64,000 bases of DNA from Flavobacterium magnum (GTDB lineage Bacteria > Bacteroidota > Bacteroidia > Flavobacteriales > Flavobacteriaceae). The first letter of the stretch is position 1. Every line of letters starts with the position of its first letter. The notes beneath the pieces were generated by a model, which was given only the letters and a program-made list of their open reading frames with translations, was not told the origin of the DNA and searched no databases. Below are positions 23,842 to 34,698 of the stretch, piece by piece. The DNA is taken from contig NZ_CP028811.1 of assembly GCF_003055625.1 (NCBI RefSeq), positions 248,001 to 312,000 of the forward strand, given 5' to 3'. The position numbers were made by a program, and so were the translations under genes.

Positions 23842-26800
23842 CTACTTAATGACCAGTTTCCTGATTACTTTCAGGTCATTCGTAATACTGACTTCCAGGA
23901 TGTAGATTCCTTTAGCCAAGTCGGCAACATCGAGAGCAATTTCTCTGGCTGCAGCTGCTTTCAGCTGTTTTACCGTCTTTCCCAGCACATCGTATAGCGT
24001 TACACGTTCCATATTCTCCATGGTATGCTGAAGGTTTATGTATACGACGGCGTTAGCGGGATTCGGATATATGAGGATATTGGCAGGATCAAAAGTCCCG
24101 GTCCCCAAGGGCGCGGATACTTCGGTCTGGACCGTGTTGGTGACAACACCGGGGTTGGTATCAAAATAAATTTCGGCCGTATTTGAGATGATGTCTCCCA
24201 CACCGTAACCCGGTTTTGGCTTTATCTTGAATGTAACATACCCGTGACTTCTCGCCTCGTCCTGAAATTCGCCGGGCAGATTGATGTTGGAAAAAGTCCA
24301 GACCAACTGGCTTCCTGTGCGCTGCAGCGTATAAATATGGCTGGCGGCCACCATCCTGATACTGGATTCATCCAGCATCGCATCGAGGGCATCAGTCAGC
24401 CTGATGTTGGAAGCATTGAACGTCCCTGTATTCTGGAAACGGATCGTGTAAAACAGGTAGTCCCCCTGATTGAGGTCGTTAATATTTACCAATCCGCTGT
24501 GCGACTCTGCCTTGTCATTTGGGTCATAGGATCCTACCACCGGCTGCGTCAGCGCGTCGGTATTGTTTGCAGGGATGATATCATTTCCTGAAACCGCTAT
24601 GGTTGCGTTGTTAGTAAGCAAATCGCCGAGATTGAGATCCGGGATTGGCGGCACATCCATATTTACAGTGATCACGCGTGTCTCAAATGGCGCAAGATTT
24701 ACGAAATCATAGGTGAATCCGTTTGGATTGCTGATAACTCCCGCCTCGCTGATATCGCTTATCGCAAGTGCAGGATCTTTCTGGAATGTCACCGTACCTG
24801 ACACCGTATGGGTCCCTTCATTCACATAAACGACCTTGTTGCTGTAGCCTGCACCTGAAACGGGGCTGCTGGATGGAACAACCGAAACCGACACATCATC
24901 GAAATCCTGGATCACCGTTACCGGAAAATAGTAGATCTGGCTGCCGTCTGTCAGGCTGACATTATTGTAAACCACAGCTGATGCCGAATAGTTCCCGGAA
25001 TACTCCGCCAGGACCTGAAAACTGAAATCATAACTGTCCGACGAACTCAAATCATACATGTCATACACCCCGCCTGTTGTTGTAATATTAAAGAAGGGCC
25101 CATCATCATTTTTCCGATAAACGAAATTTCCTTCGGGGAAATTAACCTCGTCGATATCTTTCACGCCGTTGTTGTTTTCATCGATGAAAGCAATGAGCCT
25201 TATCTTATCCGAACAAATCGTCGTCCCGGCACCCTGCATGCCATAGTTGGTCTGGGTGAGCTTGATATCGCCCTCGCTGCCATTGAAATTTGTTATCATG
25301 ACAACATAATATTCGCCCGACAATGCATTGGGAAGGTGAAGCACTTCTACAGACGAAGCGGAATAACTGCAATCCACAATATTGCCATAAGGGTAAAATG
25401 CCTGATCCACGGTATTGTCTATACATGCTGTACATTCGGTGTATGCGATCTGATCACAGGAATCAGGGTTGCTGAACGGACCCCATGCCACGAAATCGAC
25501 ATCCAGCCCACTGCCTACCGGGTGGCTCTCGGCGTCGAATGCCGTATTTTGCTCGATTTTAATGGATACCTGGCCGCTCTGGCCGATGCGCAACTTATAA
25601 AACACCTGATTTGGGGAACTTCCGAGACAGGCAATGGCGCCTAAACTTCCGATTTCGGAAACGTTATGAAACAGGTAAGGATCGCCGGAGGTTGATCCGC
25701 AGAAAACGCCGGCATTTTCACAGCTTAAAGTTTTTTTTATACATAGGCTGAATACCTTGCTTTCCAACGATGTCCAGTTGACCCACACCCGTAGGTAATA
25801 TTGCTGTCCGACAACATAGCCGCTGTACACATCGTCAGGTGTTTGACACGTAACGAACGCAAGATTTTCGGGGGTACCGGTATATAGTGCGTAACCGGGG
25901 AAGACCGCCGATGAGGACTGCGACACTAGTTGACGGATGTCGAGTTGGAGACTTTCGGAAGTGGCGGCGAAAACGTACCACACATCACCCTGCCCCGGTT
26001 GCATATCACAAACGGGCTGCGGTGATGCCGTTGCGCCTATCGACGATCCGTAAAAGATGTTCTCGCAGGTCAATCCGGGATTTGTGACTATCGGGACAGC
26101 CTCGGTGGCCTCATCGTTTGACGCATCGGGCGGGGTCGTCACAGAGATGTCAAAATTCCCATACGCTGTCCTTTCATATCCTGTGAATACACGCACATAA
26201 TAAGTGTTTCCGGGTAATAGTCCGCTTGCCATGCTTTGCGCCTGGTCGGTGCAATAAAGCGGTGCGCCTGCGCATCCCGCACCATAAACCGCATACAACA
26301 ACTGGCTTACCGACCCGCCGGTACTATTGACCTGTATCAAATGTATGCTTTTCTCCGCCACAAAACTGAACCAGACATCATCGACTGTCGTCCCGCAGGA
26401 AAGGCTTGCAGGGTTCGTATTTACTGACCCCAAAGTCGTCCCTGAAACAAATTCGCTGATTCCCATCGAAGGATTAACAGGAACAGGCAACGCATTACTG
26501 CATTGGGTATTGGTCAGCGGAGCAGGCGTACTTACGGATATTTTAAAATCAGTTGAGTCAGCGTCTGAGGTTGAGTACGTAAATACCCGTATTATGTAAG
26601 TGCTGCCCGGGGTTAATTGGTCAAGGATCCTTGTGTAGCGTCCGATGCTACACCCCAATATTGGGGTTGTGCAATTCCCTGCATAGATGAGATAATTTAA
26701 AGTATCTGAACCGGCAGGAGCGGTGAATGTTAAGAGTTGCTTTGTAGACTCGGCCACGAACCTGAACCATACGTCATCATCCGCTCCTTCGCAGCTGGCG

Positions 26801-28947
26801 GCGGGCTGCGGACTGGAAGCGGTCGCCTGCAGCGTGGAACCCGCAACAAAAACTTCCTCCCCAACCGGATGAACAGGAAGCAGCATCGCGCTTGCGCATT
26901 CGTCATTCATCAGCAACGTACGGAAGGACACGGGAGAAAAACTTGTCCATTTTCCGGGTTGGTTGCCTGAACACAGTGACCTTATATATACCTTGTAATT
27001 GGTTTGCGGGTTAAGATTTGGAATGACGAAGGGTTTGACCGAAGTTACATAATGGAATCCGGTGGTGCTCACAGGGCTTCCATTAACTGGCGCCGGTGCA
27101 CCCTCCGGTGCTGCGTAAATCTCCCACTGCGTGGCTGTGCCTGTTTCGAGCCAGGATAACTTGGCAGAAGTGGTGGTAATCTCTGAGACCAGCACATTAA
27201 ATGGTTTCGGACAGGCTGGCTGTGAACAATCTGCAACACCACTATACAAGACTGAGGTTGGAAATCCGTTACCTGCTATTTTTTCATAAATCTGATCCTG
27301 AAATGGATTCCGGATGGAAACGCCCACTTTGGAAGGCGACGAGCCCTGGGTGCTCCAATACAGGTCAAATGGCACTCCTGTGCACAGCGGCACAGTGACT
27401 CCCGCCGTATTGTTGATGTCCGCATCGGTGGCGCCCAACGTAGCAACAACGATACCGTTCTGCCTGACCTGCATACGCGATCCGTTCCAACTGGTGCCTG
27501 AGGTATGCGTTAAGTAAAACTTGTAATTGCATTTGTCTGAATCATTACAGATGACGGTGTTGAATGCGTTAAACGGACGCCAGTCACTCGCAGCGCCGTC
27601 AGGGCAAAGCGCCCTGATGAAGCCATAATAAATCGTCGCGGGCTGCAGATTTGATGCAGTAAAAGTATATGGGCCGGTGGTGGTGATGACCGGATAGGAC
27701 GCAGGTGTTGCATTATCCGGAAGTGGATTGGGAGCATTCGGGCCAGGCACTAAAAGCATTTCAAACTGCGTACTGCCGGGATAGTTCGGTTGCCACGTAA
27801 AGGTGGCGGTTGTCAGGGTAATGTTGCTCACAACCGGATTGGTTGGGGGAATACTGCAATCTGCCGCGGTGCAATTGACCATACCGCTGTATAACACCGT
27901 ATTTGCGGCGCCTGTACCGGCTGGCTTGCTGTAAATCGTCTGCGCGAACGGATTCAGGATACTGACAGCCGCACCCTGAGGTGACGTCCCCGCGGTGCTC
28001 CAGAACAGTTCGAACGGCATATCCTTGCACAATGCCACATTTACGCTTACCTGGCTGTTGCTCGTCGCGGTAGAACCGATTGTCGTGACGACGTGCCCAT
28101 TCTGCCGTACCTGCATCCTCGTTGTTCCCCATCCGCCAGCAGTGCTGGACATACGGAAAATATAATTGCATTTATCCGCATTTTCGCACAACAGCGTGTT
28201 AAAAGCATAGGGTCCTGACCATTGCGTGAACGCTGTCGGCGAAACGCCACATTTTGCCCGCACCCAGAATTGGTATTGCGTATCGGGCTGCAAACCGGCA
28301 GCAGCATAACTGTTTGAGGCTACCGCAGTGCCATTTCCTGAAGGAATAGGCGAACCATAGGGCTGTACCTCAACTTCCCATGAAGAAAATGAAGCGGCGC
28401 CCCAATTGAGGCTCGCGCCGCCAGTCGATACATTTGAGACGGAAAGGCCCACCGGTTGCGGCGTGCACAATCCTGACTGTATCAGCAAATTATAGGATAC
28501 GGTCTGTGTTGCCAATCCGGAAGAAATGACAATGATATAAGTTGTCCCTGCGGTGATATTCAGGGTAAGGTTTCGCACACTGCTACCGGGATTGGCCATG
28601 CCCGCAACACAGCTAACCCCGACGTTGGAGCAGCCTTCATAAATAAAAATCGACGAAGCGCTTGCGGACGGTGTCATTGTGATATTGGCTACACCTGTGA
28701 TGGCACTCGTATAACTGTAGAACACTTCATTACCCGTAGAATAATTTGTCGTAACAGGTATTGCTCCGCAGGAAGCACCCTGCGCCGTATCAAAAGCATC
28801 GGAAAAATTGGCTGTGCTATTTGATTCCTGGAAAGGCAGCGAATTGATCACAATAGGATCAGCACAAGTCATTCCAGGCTGTGCAAAAGCGGAAAAGGAC
28901 AGCAAGAACAGAAACCCAAGAAATGATCGTAGTAATTGTTTTTTCAT
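23842..28947 (-). CDS. T9SS type A surface protein, 1701 aa (paralog 1)
   Basis: Secreted multidomain protein: signal peptide (GFLFLLSFSAFAQ), an N-terminal pre-peptidase-like sandwich (TCADPIVI, GCSNVGVSCV), then fibronectin III modules alternating with two copies of a Cys-flanked unit with the phrase MQVRQNG. Next come three N-D-E-C/T ... DDVWFxF modules (about residues 700-1040), a CGSTSGDPYLFHNV domain with FVAWGPFSNP, a GVKDIDEVNFPEG module, and the VGSYDPNDKAESH conserved block. The end is NILIYPNPANAVVYINL ... KGIYILEVSITNDLKVIRKLVIK, a type A T9SS sorting signal. It is a tandem paralog of the next gene (29095-34587), with the same promoter layout. Ligand unknown; an adhesion or matrix role is inferred. 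Confidence 0.88.
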   Translation of the reverse strand: MKKQLLRSFLGFLFLLSFSAFAQPGMTCADPIVINSLPFQESNSTANFSDAFDTAQGASCGAIPVTTNYSTGNEVFYSYTSAITGVANITMTPSASASSIFIYEGCSNVGVSCVAGMANPGSSVRNLTLNITAGTTYIIVISSGLATQTVSYNLLIQSGLCTPQPVGLSVSNVSTGGASLNWGAASFSSWEVEVQPYGSPIPSGNGTAVASNSYAAAGLQPDTQYQFWVRAKCGVSPTAFTQWSGPYAFNTLLCENADKCNYIFRMSSTAGGWGTTRMQVRQNGHVVTTIGSTATSNSQVSVNVALCKDMPFELFWSTAGTSPQGAAVSILNPFAQTIYSKPAGTGAANTVLYSGMVNCTAADCSIPPTNPVVSNITLTTATFTWQPNYPGSTQFEMLLVPGPNAPNPLPDNATPASYPVITTTGPYTFTASNLQPATIYYGFIRALCPDGAASDWRPFNAFNTVICNDSDKCNYKFYLTHTSGTSWNGSRMQVRQNGIVVATLGATDADINNTAGVTVPLCTGVPFDLYWSTQGSSPSKVGVSIRNPFQDQIYEKIAGNGFPTSVLYSGVADCSQPACPKPFNVLVSEITTTSAKLSWLETGTATQWEIYAAPEGAPAPVNGSPVSTTGFHYVTSVKPFVIPNLNPQTNYKVYIRSLCSGNQPGKWTSFSPVSFRTLLMNDECASAMLLPVHPVGEEVFVAGSTLQATASSPQPAASCEGADDDVWFRFVAESTKQLLTFTAPAGSDTLNYLIYAGNCTTPILGCSIGRYTRILDQLTPGSTYIIRVFTYSTSDADSTDFKISVSTPAPLTNTQCSNALPVPVNPSMGISEFVSGTTLGSVNTNPASLSCGTTVDDVWFSFVAEKSIHLIQVNSTGGSVSQLLYAVYGAGCAGAPLYCTDQAQSMASGLLPGNTYYVRVFTGYERTAYGNFDISVTTPPDASNDEATEAVPIVTNPGLTCENIFYGSSIGATASPQPVCDMQPGQGDVWYVFAATSESLQLDIRQLVSQSSSAVFPGYALYTGTPENLAFVTCQTPDDVYSGYVVGQQYYLRVWVNWTSLESKVFSLCIKKTLSCENAGVFCGSTSGDPYLFHNVSEIGSLGAIACLGSSPNQVFYKLRIGQSGQVSIKIEQNTAFDAESHPVGSGLDVDFVAWGPFSNPDSCDQIAYTECTACIDNTVDQAFYPYGNIVDCSYSASSVEVLHLPNALSGEYYVVMITNFNGSEGDIKLTQTNYGMQGAGTTICSDKIRLIAFIDENNNGVKDIDEVNFPEGNFVYRKNDDGPFFNITTTGGVYDMYDLSSSDSYDFSFQVLAEYSGNYSASAVVYNNVSLTDGSQIYYFPVTVIQDFDDVSVSVVPSSSPVSGAGYSNKVVYVNEGTHTVSGTVTFQKDPALAISDISEAGVISNPNGFTYDFVNLAPFETRVITVNMDVPPIPDLNLGDLLTNNATIAVSGNDIIPANNTDALTQPVVGSYDPNDKAESHSGLVNINDLNQGDYLFYTIRFQNTGTFNASNIRLTDALDAMLDESSIRMVAASHIYTLQRTGSQLVWTFSNINLPGEFQDEARSHGYVTFKIKPKPGYGVGDIISNTAEIYFDTNPGVVTNTVQTEVSAPLGTGTFDPANILIYPNPANAVVYINLQHTMENMERVTLYDVLGKTVKQLKAAAAREIALDVADLAKGIYILEVSITNDLKVIRKLVIK

Positions 28948-28967
28948 GGTTGGGAAGTAGATTTCAT

Positions 28968-28999
28968 CAAATGTAGTGGTTTTAAAGGGTCGGTACCAA
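28968..28999 (-). promoter_or_regulatory. Promoter of T9SS paralog 1
   Basis: Minus-strand TACATTTG (28975-28968) matches TAnnTTTG, with TTG at 28999-28997, spacing 21 bp. The box ends 20 bp before the ATG at 28947. Confidence 0.6.
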
Positions 29000-29050
29000 A
29001 AAACGCAGCATTTTCGTTAATTTTTCGGTAATGTGACTGGCGGTTATGAT

Positions 29051-29076
29051 AAAAAAACCCGGATAAACCGGGTTTT
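29051..29076 (-). terminator. Terminator of T9SS paralog 2
   Basis: A 9-bp stem AAAACCCGG (29054-29062) with CCGGGTTTT (29068-29076), minus-strand tail of seven Ts; 18 bp past the stop at 29095. Confidence 0.85.
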
Positions 29077-29094
29077 GATTGTTAATTGACAAAC

Positions 29095-32000
29095 TTAGTT
29101 AATGACTAATTTCTTAATCAGTTTTGCATGGGAAAGGGTTGTTATCTCCACGAGATAGATTCCCCTGGCCAAATCAGAAACATCAATAGTTATTACTTCA
29201 TTGTTATTTCCTTTCACTTGTTTTACGGCTTTCCCCAAAACGTCATAAAGCACAACCTGGCCGAGGGTTTCGCCGGTATGCTGAAGGGCTATGTTCACCA
29301 CGTTATTGGTCGGATTTGGGTATAAGACTACATTGCCGTCGCTGAAAATATCCGTACCCAGTGGCGATGACACCTGTGTTTGCACGGTATTGGTTATGAT
29401 TGCAGGATTGGAATCAAAATAAATTTCTGCAGTATTCGAAAAGACGTCATTTACAACATAACCCGGCTTAGGCCTTACCTTAAAAGTGACATAACCGTGG
29501 CTCGCTGCTTCGTCGTCAGCCGCGGCAGGCAGATAAATATTCCTGAACTGCCAAGACAGTTGGTTTCCTGTGCGTAGCAAATCATAGTTATGGCTTGCTG
29601 ATACCACACGGATGCTGGTTTCATCGAGTCCGTCGTCGAGAACATCTTCGAGCCTCACATCGACCGCATAGTAGGTTCCGGTATTCTGGAACCGGACGGT
29701 ATAATATAGATAACCACCATTGTCCAAATCATCGACACGCACTTCTCCGCCATGCGATTCCATTTTGTCATTCGGATCATATGAGCCCAATATGGTTTGT
29801 GTTATCGAAGCCGAATTGTCACTCTGGTGCACATCGGTCAGCGTCGTCGTAATAGATGCCGTGTTGCTGAGCAATTGGCCCAGGCTCACTGTAGGTATTG
29901 AGGGGACGGCCATCGTTACATCAATCACCCTTGTTTCGTATGGCAGTAAGTTGGTAAAATCATACGTAAAGCCGTTAGCGGTTGGTGTGGTTCCGGACTG
30001 ACTTACAGAGGTTACTCCCACCGCATTGTCACTAGTGAAGGAAATCGTTCCCGAAGCCGGCTGCAGCCCCTTGTTTTTGTAGACAATCATGTTGTGGTAG
30101 CTGAATCCGGGCAGCGGCACACCGGTTGACACGACATCCACGGAAACATCATCATAGGCCTGGGTAAGCGTCAATGGGAAATACAACAGTTGGCTTCCGC
30201 TGCCGTCCTGTATCGAAATATCGCTGAAACCTGTTGTGCCCGCGGTGTAATACGGTGCAAATTCAGGGAAAATCTGATAGGTAAAATCATAACTGTCCGA
30301 TGGATCAGCGCTGTATAAATCATAATTACCCGTTTGTGAGGAAATGTTCATAAACGGCCCTGTATCATTTTTCTGGTAAACAAAATTCCCTTCGGTGAAA
30401 TTCAGCTCTCCGGCATCTTTCACACCGTTATTGTTAGTATCCACATAGGCGATCAGGCGAACCTTGTCTGCACAGACGGTACTTCCGGCGTCAGGCTGTC
30501 CCACATTGGTTTGTGACATTCTGACAAACCCATCTTCCCCGTTAAAATTCGTAATCAGTACGATGTAGTATTGGCCGGCGATGGCATTGGCAATTGTCAT
30601 CGTCTCATTAAATGAGGCATCATAGCTGCAATCCACAATATTCCCAAAAGGATAAAATGACGGATTGGTCGTGTTGTTCGGGCATGAAGGACAATCCGCA
30701 AAACTGATATTATCGCAGAAAGACGAATTATTTTCAAAAGGTCCCCACGCGGCAAAGTCAACATCGAGATTATTACCCGTAGGCTCTCCGTCAGCATTAA
30801 ACGCTGTATTCTGCAAAATATTAAAAACCAATGTACCCGATACGCTGATTTTCAGTAAGTAATAGGTTGGATTGGGGATCGATCCCAGGCAAGCCACCTG
30901 GCTGCCGTTCGGGACGCCTGTGGTATTCCTGAAAATATACGGATCATCAGGCGAGGACCCGCAGAAAGCCTGGGCATTCTGGCACGTAGAGATGGACGTT
31001 ACGCAAACATCAAATACACTCGCTTGGCCCGTAACAGCGTTTGACCAAACGCGCAGGTAGTAAGTCTGTCCTACGATAAACCCTGTCGCGTGGCTTGTGA
31101 GTTCGTTTGCCGTGCTGCAGTATTTCAGCACCATATTATCGCAGCTCCCTGAGTACACCGCATGGTTAATGTTTGTTGCGGTGCCGTATACGTTCAGCAA
31201 CGAGATCACCTGGTGGTCTGAGACGGCCGTGAACTTGAACCACACATCGTCATCCTGCCCGGTGAGGCATCCGGAAACGGCGACACTGGACGGTGTTGCG
31301 TCAATCAGGTTTCCGTGTGTGAGCGTGTTGCATTCAGTCATCGGACTGGCCTCAATAGTTGTAGCTGTGGCGCATTCATCATTCGTGGCCGCCGGCGGTG
31401 GCGTATTCACGCAGAGATTGAATGTCGCCGATGCGCCCAAAGTAGTGCCTGAAGTATATACCCGGATGTAGTAAGTCGCCCCTACTGTCAATCCCTCTGC
31501 AACACTTCCGGGGAGTGAGCTGCAATAGATTTTCACAAGATTACCCGGCGTGCCTGAAAACAATGTGTGATTGAGTGTAACGTTCGCACTGGTCGCGACG
31601 AGGTCATTGATATTGATGACCAGTATTTCGTTCGTTGCCACAAAACTAAACCAAATATCATCGTCTGAAGAACCACAACCTGTACCTATTACAGTAGGAA
31701 GTGACGCAGTAGCGCCTAAGGTGTTGCCCGGCGCACTGGTCGACGGACTGCAAGTCCAGTTCGGCACAACCGCTACCGGAGTAGCATTGAAAACCTCATC
31801 ATTACCCGGAGACGCTGTGATACACAAATCAAAATTGACATATTGTGCCAGGTTTGAGCCTTGGGTATATACCCGAATATAGTAGTCCTGCCCAGGCACC
31901 AGGTTCTCTGCCGTGCTGCTGGCCGTGGCGCTGCAATACAATTTTGTCAGCGCGCCGCACATCCCTGCATATAACGAATGGTTAATTTTAGCAGTCGACG

Positions 32001-34587
32001 GTGTACCGATCATATTGCTGAAATTTATGCTTAGAGAGGTGGCCGTTGCTGTAAATTTAAACCAAATGTCATCGTCTGTAATAGAACAAAACGCTCCCGA
32101 TCCGACGGGAGCATCGGAATCGCTGGCTGTAGCCCCGTAGGTGCTGCCATGCACAACATTCGCAACATTGCATTGCTGGGAATTGTTTACCGGTACCGTC
32201 GTGGCAGCTGCACAGCGATCGTTCAAAGGCGCTGTCACGAATGTCACAGGCGACAATGTTGGCCATTGGCTTTCGGAAGAGGCCGAACATACCGACTTCA
32301 CGTAAACGGCATAAGATGTCGATGGCGATAGTGTATAACCTGTTGCAGCACCCAATGTAAACGGGTTCGGAACATGACTGATTGTGGCCATTGCCGGCGG
32401 ATTGTTCGATGGTGCCGCCCCACCGCTAGGGACAACGTAGATGGCATATTCAGGGGCAGTCTGTACCGAAGGGTCCGTCCACTGCAGGGTAGCCGAATCC
32501 GCTGTGATCCCTGATACGATGACATCAGTGGGTTTTGCACAGGCCGGCGGCGTACAATCACCCATAGAAGAAAATAAAACAGTGTTCGGTGTAATCGAAC
32601 CTGCATTCATGGTGTACAATACATCCACGAACGGGTTTTGGATTGACAGTCCTACATTGTCCGGCGTCGTTCCCGCAACGCTCCAAAGCACATCGAATGG
32701 CACGCCGTGGCACAAAGAAACCGTAATGCCTGCCGCGCTGTTTATTCCTGACTCGCCTAATGTTGCGACAACAATCCCGTTTTGCCTTACCTGCATCCTT
32801 GCCCCATTCCAGCTATTGCCCGAGGCATTTGTCAACATAAACTTATAACCGCATTTGTCCTGATCGTTACAGGTAGTTGTGTTGAAAACGGGGATGGGTG
32901 TCCACATGCTGACATCGGAAGATGAACATCTTGTCCTTACGTATGAATAGTAAATGGTCGCCGGCAGCAGATCTGTTGCGGTGAAGGTGTACGGGCCTCC
33001 TGATGGGACAGTGATTGCCGGATACGTGGCCGGCGTGCTGGAAATTGGTGCTTCCGTCGGTGGAATGGGGCCGGGTATCATGATGATTTCAAATTGCGTG
33101 TCATCTGCATTTCCAGGCTGCCAGGCCAATGTCGCAGACGTAGTCGTTACCGTCGATGGCACTATTGCAGGATCGATTGGTTTGTAGCATGATGGTATTG
33201 TGCAAAATGTAGCAGACTGGGTTAAGGCGGACCAAGGTGAAGGGGCCGGGGCACAATTTACCCGGACGTACACATCGTAACACTGCTCTCCCAATAAGGG
33301 TAACGTCGTCGTAAATGAGGTTTCGGCAGCAGAAATATCGTTGTAAGTGGGCACGGTGTACACATTAGGCGCCGCGCTGCCTGCCGGTGCAATAAAAATA
33401 TCCCAGGATGTGGTCGCCGGGGCAGTCCAGTTGATTTTGGCTGCATTGGAGGTAACATCTGTTATGGTCACGTTGGTCGGCACAAGATCGCAGCGTGGCG
33501 TGTCGCAGTCTGCCACATCACTGTATAAAATTGTATTGGTCGCCACTGTTTCTGCAGGCCTGGTATAAATTGTCTGCCCAAAAGAATTCAGGATAGAAAT
33601 GCGCTTTTGCAGCGTATTGGTACCCAAAACACTCCAATACAAGTCAAACGGCACATCATTACACAGCGGTACCAAGACATCCACGGGGCCCATACCGGAC
33701 GGCAACTGCGAACCCAATGTCGCCACCACGACACCATTTTGCCTGACCTGCATTCTGGCCGATCCCCAACCTATATTTGTGGAATTACTCAGCCTGAATG
33801 TGTAACTGCAGGTTTGTACAGGACTACACACCATGGTGGTAAAAGCAAACGGCCCGGCCCATACGGTCTGTCCACCCGCATCCGCTGTACACGCAGCACG
33901 CACCCAATACTGATACTGTGTCCCGGCATTCAATCCGCTAGCAGTATACTCTGCCGCGCTAACCGCCACACCCGGGCCCGAAGGTTCGGGCGAACCTAAA
34001 GGCTGTACTACAACTTCCCACGATGAATAGGTTTGTGCATCCCAAAAGAGGTGTGCGCCGTCTGTAGTAATCCCATCAGCATTAAGGCCTGTGGGCATCA
34101 TGCAATCTTCGGCCTGGATTAAGAGTTTGTAAGGCACGGTTTGCGTTGGCAACCCTGAAGAAACAAGTATAATATAATCATGACCCTCAACCACGGGCAC
34201 GGTCACATTCCTCACCCCTGAATTGGCATTGGACGTCCCGCCTATACAACTAACCCCAACATTGGCGCAGCCATCATAAATAAATAATGACGCCCGTGTG
34301 ATGGAGTTCAGTGGCTGTAACTTGACGTTCAGCAGCCTGTCGGCCGTAGCGTGGTAGCTATAAAATGCATCCTTACCACCAACACAGTTTGCATTGGACG
34401 GGTTAACGCCACATAACGTACCCTGTAAGGCGTCGAAAGTGTCTAAGAAATTAGCCGTATCATTGACGTCCAGATATGGCAGCGTAACCGAAATAGGATT
34501 GTCACATGTCGTACCCGGCTGCGCGAAGACTGAAACAGAGCACAGCAAAAACGACAATGCGAATGATTGGAGTAAGTGTTTTTTCAT
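29095..34587 (-). CDS. T9SS type A surface protein, 1830 aa (paralog 2)
   Basis: The layout matches paralog 1 in order: signal peptide (FLLCSVSVFAQ), N-terminal Cys-rich sandwich (GCANVGVSCIGG), fibronectin III modules, two MQVRQNG units, extra FN3-like domains, and three N-D-x ... DDDIWFKF / DDDVWFKF modules. After these come a CGSSPDDPYIFRN domain with FAAWGPFENN, a GVKDAGELNFTEG module and GSYDPNDKMESHGG. The end is VVLYPNPTNNVVNIAL ... GIYLVEITTLSHAKLIKKLVIN, a type A T9SS sorting signal. It is about 130 residues longer than paralog 1, with the extra length in the FN3 region. It should be exported across the outer membrane and attached to the surface. Ligand unknown. Confidence 0.88.
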   Translation of the reverse strand: MKKHLLQSFALSFLLCSVSVFAQPGTTCDNPISVTLPYLDVNDTANFLDTFDALQGTLCGVNPSNANCVGGKDAFYSYHATADRLLNVKLQPLNSITRASLFIYDGCANVGVSCIGGTSNANSGVRNVTVPVVEGHDYIILVSSGLPTQTVPYKLLIQAEDCMMPTGLNADGITTDGAHLFWDAQTYSSWEVVVQPLGSPEPSGPGVAVSAAEYTASGLNAGTQYQYWVRAACTADAGGQTVWAGPFAFTTMVCSPVQTCSYTFRLSNSTNIGWGSARMQVRQNGVVVATLGSQLPSGMGPVDVLVPLCNDVPFDLYWSVLGTNTLQKRISILNSFGQTIYTRPAETVATNTILYSDVADCDTPRCDLVPTNVTITDVTSNAAKINWTAPATTSWDIFIAPAGSAAPNVYTVPTYNDISAAETSFTTTLPLLGEQCYDVYVRVNCAPAPSPWSALTQSATFCTIPSCYKPIDPAIVPSTVTTTSATLAWQPGNADDTQFEIIMIPGPIPPTEAPISSTPATYPAITVPSGGPYTFTATDLLPATIYYSYVRTRCSSSDVSMWTPIPVFNTTTCNDQDKCGYKFMLTNASGNSWNGARMQVRQNGIVVATLGESGINSAAGITVSLCHGVPFDVLWSVAGTTPDNVGLSIQNPFVDVLYTMNAGSITPNTVLFSSMGDCTPPACAKPTDVIVSGITADSATLQWTDPSVQTAPEYAIYVVPSGGAAPSNNPPAMATISHVPNPFTLGAATGYTLSPSTSYAVYVKSVCSASSESQWPTLSPVTFVTAPLNDRCAAATTVPVNNSQQCNVANVVHGSTYGATASDSDAPVGSGAFCSITDDDIWFKFTATATSLSINFSNMIGTPSTAKINHSLYAGMCGALTKLYCSATASSTAENLVPGQDYYIRVYTQGSNLAQYVNFDLCITASPGNDEVFNATPVAVVPNWTCSPSTSAPGNTLGATASLPTVIGTGCGSSDDDIWFSFVATNEILVININDLVATSANVTLNHTLFSGTPGNLVKIYCSSLPGSVAEGLTVGATYYIRVYTSGTTLGASATFNLCVNTPPPAATNDECATATTIEASPMTECNTLTHGNLIDATPSSVAVSGCLTGQDDDVWFKFTAVSDHQVISLLNVYGTATNINHAVYSGSCDNMVLKYCSTANELTSHATGFIVGQTYYLRVWSNAVTGQASVFDVCVTSISTCQNAQAFCGSSPDDPYIFRNTTGVPNGSQVACLGSIPNPTYYLLKISVSGTLVFNILQNTAFNADGEPTGNNLDVDFAAWGPFENNSSFCDNISFADCPSCPNNTTNPSFYPFGNIVDCSYDASFNETMTIANAIAGQYYIVLITNFNGEDGFVRMSQTNVGQPDAGSTVCADKVRLIAYVDTNNNGVKDAGELNFTEGNFVYQKNDTGPFMNISSQTGNYDLYSADPSDSYDFTYQIFPEFAPYYTAGTTGFSDISIQDGSGSQLLYFPLTLTQAYDDVSVDVVSTGVPLPGFSYHNMIVYKNKGLQPASGTISFTSDNAVGVTSVSQSGTTPTANGFTYDFTNLLPYETRVIDVTMAVPSIPTVSLGQLLSNTASITTTLTDVHQSDNSASITQTILGSYDPNDKMESHGGEVRVDDLDNGGYLYYTVRFQNTGTYYAVDVRLEDVLDDGLDETSIRVVSASHNYDLLRTGNQLSWQFRNIYLPAAADDEAASHGYVTFKVRPKPGYVVNDVFSNTAEIYFDSNPAIITNTVQTQVSSPLGTDIFSDGNVVLYPNPTNNVVNIALQHTGETLGQVVLYDVLGKAVKQVKGNNNEVITIDVSDLARGIYLVEITTLSHAKLIKKLVIN

Positions 34588-34606
34588 GATCAGGTATTTG
34601 ATTTTT

Positions 34607-34614
34607 CAAATGTA
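34607..34614 (-). promoter_or_regulatory. -7 box of T9SS paralog 2
   Basis: Minus-strand TACATTTG, the same 8-mer as for paralog 1, ending 19 bp before the ATG at 34587. A possible TTG is 23 bp upstream, longer than ideal. Confidence 0.5.
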
Positions 34615-34698
34615 ACTGATTTTCAGAAACAAAGCATCAAATCCCCCTGAATTACTAAAAATTTGTTAAACCAACCAGTCTCAGGTTGTGCCGATTCT

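Noticed and set aside
34672..34688. CAACC/GGTTG stem after the L,D-transpeptidase gene
   Set aside because: Five pairs and an interrupted T-tract; not strong enough to call a terminator.
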